NCBI GenBank assembly: GCA_015680685.1
Contig: MNCI01016355.1
Location: 26,372 to 90,371, forward strand
Origin: Gnetum montanum
Taxonomy: Eukaryota; Streptophyta; Gnetopsida; Gnetales; Gnetaceae
Direction of reading: 5' to 3'
Length of the DNA: 64,000 nt
Both the position numbers and the translations under genes were made by a program. Below, in pieces: positions 58,941 through 64,000 of the stretch (position 1 is the stretch's first letter; each line of letters begins with the position of its first letter). A model generated the notes under the pieces. That model searched no databases. It was not told where the DNA came from and saw only the letters and a list, made by a program, of their open reading frames with translations.

Positions 58941-59643
58941 TGATGAATCATTAGTTGGCTACATTGATGGGCATGCATTGACACATCCTCGTCGACGCAT
59001 GTGTTGATGTGTTGATGCATATGCATTGACACATCCTCATCAACGCATGTGTTGATGTGTTGATGCATATGCATTGACACAATGTCTTTCCTTGCCTATA
59101 AATATGCATGCACCCACTACATATGAGGCATCTTTCAGTTATTTTGTAGCTAGACTCTTGCAATTTCGTTTCATGATTTTAGGAAATAGTTAGTGAGTGC
59201 CTGCAATGTGAATTTGATTTAGTTGTATAACATCTTATTCAAGTGGCATTGTACTTGGACACATTTCATGAACAATAATAAGATCGAGATTGATTCACAC
59301 TCATTACAACACTTTGACTTAGATTAGATTTACTTTCAATGCAATTTACTTTTTATGTACTTAGCTAATATTTACATTTTCATGTGTATTATTCAATTAG
59401 TGAAATGAGCATGACTAGTTTTGAGTGTAAACACATATTCACTTGGTAATCCCAATAGTGTTATTGCTTAGTTCACCCAATCGCATAATGCTTGGTAATT
59501 TTAGTAGTGGATACATGGGTTCATAATGTGTACAACAAGCTGGGAATGGACACTCATCATCCTTAGGCTAGTTTAGAATTCATTTTCCTATTGATAATTA
59601 GGTTAAATAATTACTTTCTCTATTATTGTTAAAATTAGCATAA
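58941..59643 (+). repeat. Element 6 3' LTR, truncated by element 7
   Basis: Starts TGATGAATC, TATA box at 59097-59104, GGTAATCCCAATAGTG repeats at 59450-59510, and breaks off at 59643 where the next element begins. Confidence 0.85.
58973..59084. repeat. 48-bp tandem repeat in U3
   Basis: Unit starts ATGCATTGACACATCCTC at 58973, 59021 and (partial) 59069. Each unit contains inverted motifs CATCAA/TTGATG and CATGTGTTGATG, so single strands can fold. Confidence 0.85.
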
Positions 59644-61144
59644 TGTTGTTGAAACACCACCAAATTCAGGCAACAAAACTTCAATTGCAAATTTGTCCAA
59701 GTATCAACACAAGGAAAAAATTTTCTAAGTGTTTGGCCCATGATCCCATTGCTAGGGCTATGCTCTAGAGCGTAGCTAGTGTAGCATGCAACACAAAACT
59801 AGATTCGTAAAATTTTCTAAGTGTCAATCAGCAATTGCGAAAATTTCTCTAAGTGTCCTGCTATGCTCACATTCTTCCTACTACACTCTCTAGCATAGTG
59901 GCACTCTGACGACCAATTTACACTAGTGTCGAGCCAAAATTTGTCAAGTTAGCTTAGCATGGAAGAAGCATTTGGTAGATCTAACTCCTGAAGCTACCCC
60001 TCCTACTACGCTCTCGAGTGTCACTGGTGTAGCAAGAGCAAGGATTGCATTTTTTGCTAGATTTTTCTAATCATTCATGCTACAGCCTATTCCATCCTGC
60101 TACACTCACAAGCTAGCAAGCGTAGCAGCAATGGACTTCAATTTTTTACAAAATTTTCCCAACTGTCAGGCTACGCTTTAGAGTGTATCTAGTGTAGCAA
60201 CACGAAATTGCCTTCAAAAGCTTCAAGAGCCCAACACATGCCTTCATTCTAGCTTTAGCACTCTGGCAAGTAGGATCAACAACTTGCACTCTTTTTATCC
60301 CCCCCCCCCCCCCCCCNCCCCTATGTTCCAAAATTATACCTACAATTGATCCCACTCAAGAAAGGGGAGAATGTAGTCTTAGAGTGTAGCTTCCAAATTG
60401 CATTATTTTACATTGTTTGTAGGTACATTGCGGTCTCAACACGTGTAGTCTTGGTAGTGTAGCCATAGTTTGGTGGTCTCTTGGGGTCCATTGGAGCACA
60501 CCAGAGCATAGCACCAATTGATCCAGTGGGAGCGTAGCAAAGGTTAGCATAGCCCCACCTACCCCTTTGCAACATGGCACTTGACCTGCACTTCACACTA
60601 ATTCTAAGTCTATAAATACCCTTGTATTCCACACTTTAGTGGTTGGAAATTCGTTCTAGCAATGGGAATTTAAAGCATTTGGCTAGCGAACCCAAGTAGC
60701 AGTTGGCATTTCAAAGTACCACCTAGCACCTAAGGCACCTTGAGCACCCCACACACTGGATCGTATCAACATCTTAGCAACACCTCTACATCCCATCCAA
60801 CATCGCAGTGCACCACAAACCTGTAGGACACCATAGCAACCAACCCAACAGGCATGGACCTTACAGCAGATGTCAATCTTCACCCTAGGACATCCCAAAG
60901 ACTATGGCTACACTGCTACTGCACCTATTTGTACACTGCATACCTCCACAAAGCTCATTTGTAATTGCTACATTCCCTTTTGGTGTGGTATTTTTCTTTT
61001 TCTCTCTCAAAATTTGTTGCATTTTAAGCATTTTCTTTGACATTTAGTACTGCATTCGTATTTTTCACTACTTTACATGTTTTTGCATGTTTGCATCACC
61101 ATTTTCATGCTGAGAAACCCCACTACGCTTAAGCTTAGCTAGCC
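59644..61144 (+). repeat. Element 7 5' LTR (3' end uncertain)
   Basis: Starts TGTTGTTGAAACACC; TATAAATA at 60611. U3 is studded with CTACGCTC/GAGCGTAG inverted motifs (59755-59780, 60005-60035, 60170-60200). A C-run with one N at 60317 sits at 60300-60321. The end is set only by the PBS-like TTGGCACTACTGAGAACATC at 61145; no terminal CA is seen. Confidence 0.5.
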
Positions 61145-61807
61145 TTGGCACTACTGAGAACATCATTAAAATACTTACCATTACCTCACAATGTCAACAC
61201 TCGCATTTCAACTAACCATGACACCCCCCGATTATACCCAATACCCCAGGTGTAACTGGTAAAGTCCTTGTTCGATCAACAAGACTATCCAGGGTGCTTT
61301 GCTCCATTTCCTAGCAAGGCCCTTGCATGAAGGTAGGGTTAAGGCTATGCATCCATTGACCCCTTGGTGATTCCAGCCATTGACATTTTTGGTTGCTACA
61401 ATTTTCTAGCGTTAGAAGGAGGATTTGCCATTTCCTTCTATGTTCAGTGGTAGTCCCATGTGCTCTATGCACCTCTATTACTAACTTCAAACTATCATAG
61501 ATGTGACACCCCTACGATTGTCTATGAGTTAGTTGGTGTAGATTGGTCCCAATTGTCGGTTCCCCTAGAACCTCGCAGGATGAAAGCCAAAGTATATTAC
61601 ATGCATTTGGACCCTAAACTCTACATGCTAGGGAGAGTGCAGCTTGCCCTTAGCATGAGAGCATAGCACTAGAGTTAGACATTTTTCTAGTAGCACTCTT
61701 AGATTTGGCTATCATTTCAGCATTTCTATACTTAGTCATTTTCAGCAATCGTTACACTTAACCATTTCTTTTCCAGCATTGCATCTTTGGCATTTTTTGA
61801 TAGTAGT
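61145..61807 (+). other. Element 7 leader with possible primer-binding site
   Basis: PBS-like TTGGCACTACTGAGAACATC at 61145-61164, similar in its first eight bases to the sites of elements 2, 3 and 5. A 68-codon frame (61460-61666) has no known domain. Confidence 0.4.
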
Positions 61808-64000
61808 ATGAACCCTGAAGAGCCTTCAACTTCTGCCTTAGGTGTAGTCATTATTTGACTTGTCCAGTGGGAATTCACAATTAACATTCCTGGAGCCAGG
61901 GGGCCCATCTTCATGGGAAGGTAATCCCTCAGGCTTTGTAACCAATCTTCTAAGCACATGGTCGTTGATAAAGATAAATATAACTTCCTTTGTGCAAAGC
62001 TCTAGGCAGGCATCCCCTTAGATCATTAGGAGTTAGATGCAAAGCAAGGTTATGAGCTCATACATAGGAATAGGAGGGAATACTTCCTTACCCCTAACAA
62101 TCTCATCCCCCTCATTAAGACCTTTTAGTGGATGCTTGACCAACTCATCTGATTGAGTGGGTTAAATAAGCACAATGCAGCAACCAACTATGAGGAGCCC
62201 TTGCAGGATGGGTAAGAGGAATTTGAGGCTCACTTGAAGAATGAGAATCCCTTCTATGTCTCTTTCCTGCCATCCACCTCTAATGTCACACCTTTGCAAT
62301 CTCATCCATCTACCTTCTTTGAGGCAGAAATATCTCCCTTTTCACCACCTAGGCCAACACTGATTGTGGTAAGCCATTAAGTGCATACACATCAGGGTGC
62401 AAGACTATTTGTCATCCTACCCTTCGTGGTCTTGGCATAGTTCATGCAATCCTCTATGCTGGTATTTGTGATGCCAACCCAGCCTTACGTGCATATGGTG
62501 TTGACGTCCCAACCACAAGCAAGTTAGGCATCATACGTCCCACTTGTCCCTGTGGGACCCCCTACGATAGCCCAAGCCACAACCACATGGTGGGGCCCTG
62601 CCTCTATGCCCTAGGCACAACACACACCACAGCAACACATGCGATAACCTTTATAGTAGTACACTCAACAAGTGTCCTACATGGTCGCACAGCCCACAAT
62701 GGGACCATGGACCATGCCAATAGCACAAAAGTTTGCACAACCAACATAGCTGACTACACCCACATCGAGCCTAGATTAAGCATTCCAACTCATTAAGACA
62801 CTCACTGAAGAGGTTAAACAGCTTAAGGCCACCTCTTATGATATGGTCCAAGTGATGGACTTCTACCGGGATGATCCTATTAATCCTATTGTCCCATCAC
62901 TAACCTTGCCTCCTGGTGTCCAACTCCCCTAGTTCACCAAATATAGTGGTGAAGGAAACTCCCACATCCATCTAGTGACCTTCCAATCCAAGTACCTTTT
63001 GTTGTAGGCATGGCCACATGCAATCATTTGAATTAGCAAGGTGCTAGGCTAGTACTGCACATTCCCCAAGGCCTCCATATCTTCATTAGAGGATTTGCTT
63101 AGCCAATTTTTCACTCACTTCAAATACAACTTGAATCCTGAGGTGATCCTGGATCAACTCATCCAAATCAAGCAGGGCCACTTAGAGCCTATTCAAAAGT
63201 TCATCCAACAATGAAGCATTTCACTTAATGAAATCTGTGAGCCTATCATGGAAACTCACCTACTGGCCATTTTCAAAAGTACAGTAAACAACTTCATTAA
63301 GTTGAAGTTGTATATACTATCTTGCCTTGCACTCCCCAAGCCAAGCATTCACTCAAACGAAGAACCTGTAGGATGTAGTAGAAGCCAATAAGGATCTATC
63401 CTACATGGCCTACAAGAATGTCCACACACAAAAAAGATAAGGACAAGGGCAAGGTAATAGCAACCATTGTAGCGATGGCCAAGGAGGCTAAGTTGAATAA
63501 TGCCAAACCAACGGCCAAGGCAACTAAAGCCCTAGCTAACAACAAGGTAATCGACTTTGGCACTGTGGTGACCAACCAACCTACACCATTGACAGCCATG
63601 GGGCAAGTTGCCCCAAGGCCAAGCTTTGAGTGTAAGGACCGCTTAAAGTACACACCATGGCCCATCAAGCCATTGGAACTTTTGGGTTAGCTGCTTAATG
63701 TTGGACACATCTAGTATAAGCAAATGTTTGAAGATGCTTGCAAGTGTCATGATCATTATTGTGAGCTCCTCAAAAATCCATCAGTAGCCACACCATATGA
63801 GCCTCTGGTCCCAAAGCACTTCAAGTTGGACCAATTCTTCCATTATCATCAATTACTTGGCCATGACACGAACTTCTACATGGCCTTACGGGATGACATA
63901 CAACTCATGATTGACCAGGGTCAACTAGTTCTTGATTCAACCAACCTAGTTTGCCCAGAAAATCAATCAATGAAGGTCTACAAGGATCCTCTTAATGCAA
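61808..64000 (+). pseudogene. Element 7 gag, incomplete at window end
   Basis: Probable start MNPEEPSTSALG at 61808. After a proline/glutamine/threonine-rich linker (62400-62770) comes the gag core: PLTLPPGVQLP-type entry, FTKYSGEGNSHIHL (62935), LSQFFTHFKYNLNPEV (63095) and KQGHLEPIQKFIQQ (63170). Near 63830 FFHYHQLLGHDTNFYMALRD corresponds to the Tat/Ogre CxxHxxxGHxTxxC region with the cysteines replaced. At least six stops or frame changes. Confidence 0.65.

Larger units (their letters stand above)
54741..59643 (+). mobile_element. Element 6: Athila/Tat derivative lacking pol
   Basis: Begins inside gag (5' LTR and N-terminal gag missing), contains a solo LTR, and passes from the gag/protease spacer (KKHRLA, 56720) within about 60 bases to the pol tail PPISLVVGKMPHL, equivalent to PPSNSIMGEMAIF of element 1. 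Thus PR, RT, RNase H and integrase are gone. The 3' UTR and a truncated 3' LTR follow. Confidence 0.82.
59644..64000 (+). mobile_element. Element 7: 5' part of a Tat/Ogre-like Ty3/gypsy element
   Basis: LTR with TGTTGTTG start inserted in the element 6 LTR, a PBS-like site, a ~650-base leader and a gag that runs beyond the window. GC content is higher than in the other elements. No pol is in view. Confidence 0.7.

Noticed and set aside
60146-60898. Minus frames including a glycine run
   Set aside because: Created by the C-run with an N at 60301-60321 and by LTR sequence; no coding signal.

Overview
The window is a piece of a large plant nuclear genome: AT-rich, made almost entirely of decayed LTR retrotransposons, with one recognisable host gene whose 6.3 kb intron carries further repeats. 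That size and repeat load would suit a gymnosperm or another giant-genome plant, but this is inference; nothing in the sequence fixes the species.

Layout. 1-2160: end of a Ty3/gypsy chromovirus (integrase C-terminus plus chromodomain) and its probable 3' LTR. 2161-5406: old repeat-derived sequence. 5407-13152: element 1, a plus-strand Ty3/gypsy element of the Athila/Tat type with TSD AATCT. 13326-44647: a nested stack. The oldest layer is a chromovirus with a ~1.85 kb LTR. It was hit by plus-strand Athila/Tat element 3 (14199-40146, TSD TAGAC). Element 3 was hit in gag by minus-strand element 2 (15949-25870, TSD AAGAG) and in RT/RNase H by minus-strand element 4 (29713-36458). Element 4 contains the 5' half of plus-strand element 5 (32341-35808). 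A 739 bp assembly gap lies at 41077-41815.

44648-54740 is the only gene-like island. A three-exon minus-strand gene (53982 to 47170) encodes a 121-residue COA6-like twin-CX9C/CX10C cytochrome c oxidase assembly factor with intact reading frame and GT-AG introns. Its second intron holds a 3.1 kb, nearly perfect palindrome (48354-51462; arms ~1.54 kb, loop ~23 bp) whose arms each carry a promoter-like TATA and an unrecognised coiled-coil ORF facing the centre, plus a tRNA-type SINE.

54741-59643: element 6, an Athila/Tat derivative that lost PR-RT-RH-IN and has a solo LTR (TSD ATGTT) in its gag remnant. 59644-64000: the 5' LTR and gag of another Tat-like Ty3/gypsy element, running off the window.

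The most interesting signals are the intronic megahairpin, the copy of element 3's 5' flank found next to its own 3' LTR, arrays of short palindromes in the U3 of several LTR families, a 3'-UTR hairpin with compensatory changes between elements, and a tandem duplication of element 3's protease region. None of the retroelement copies is intact.
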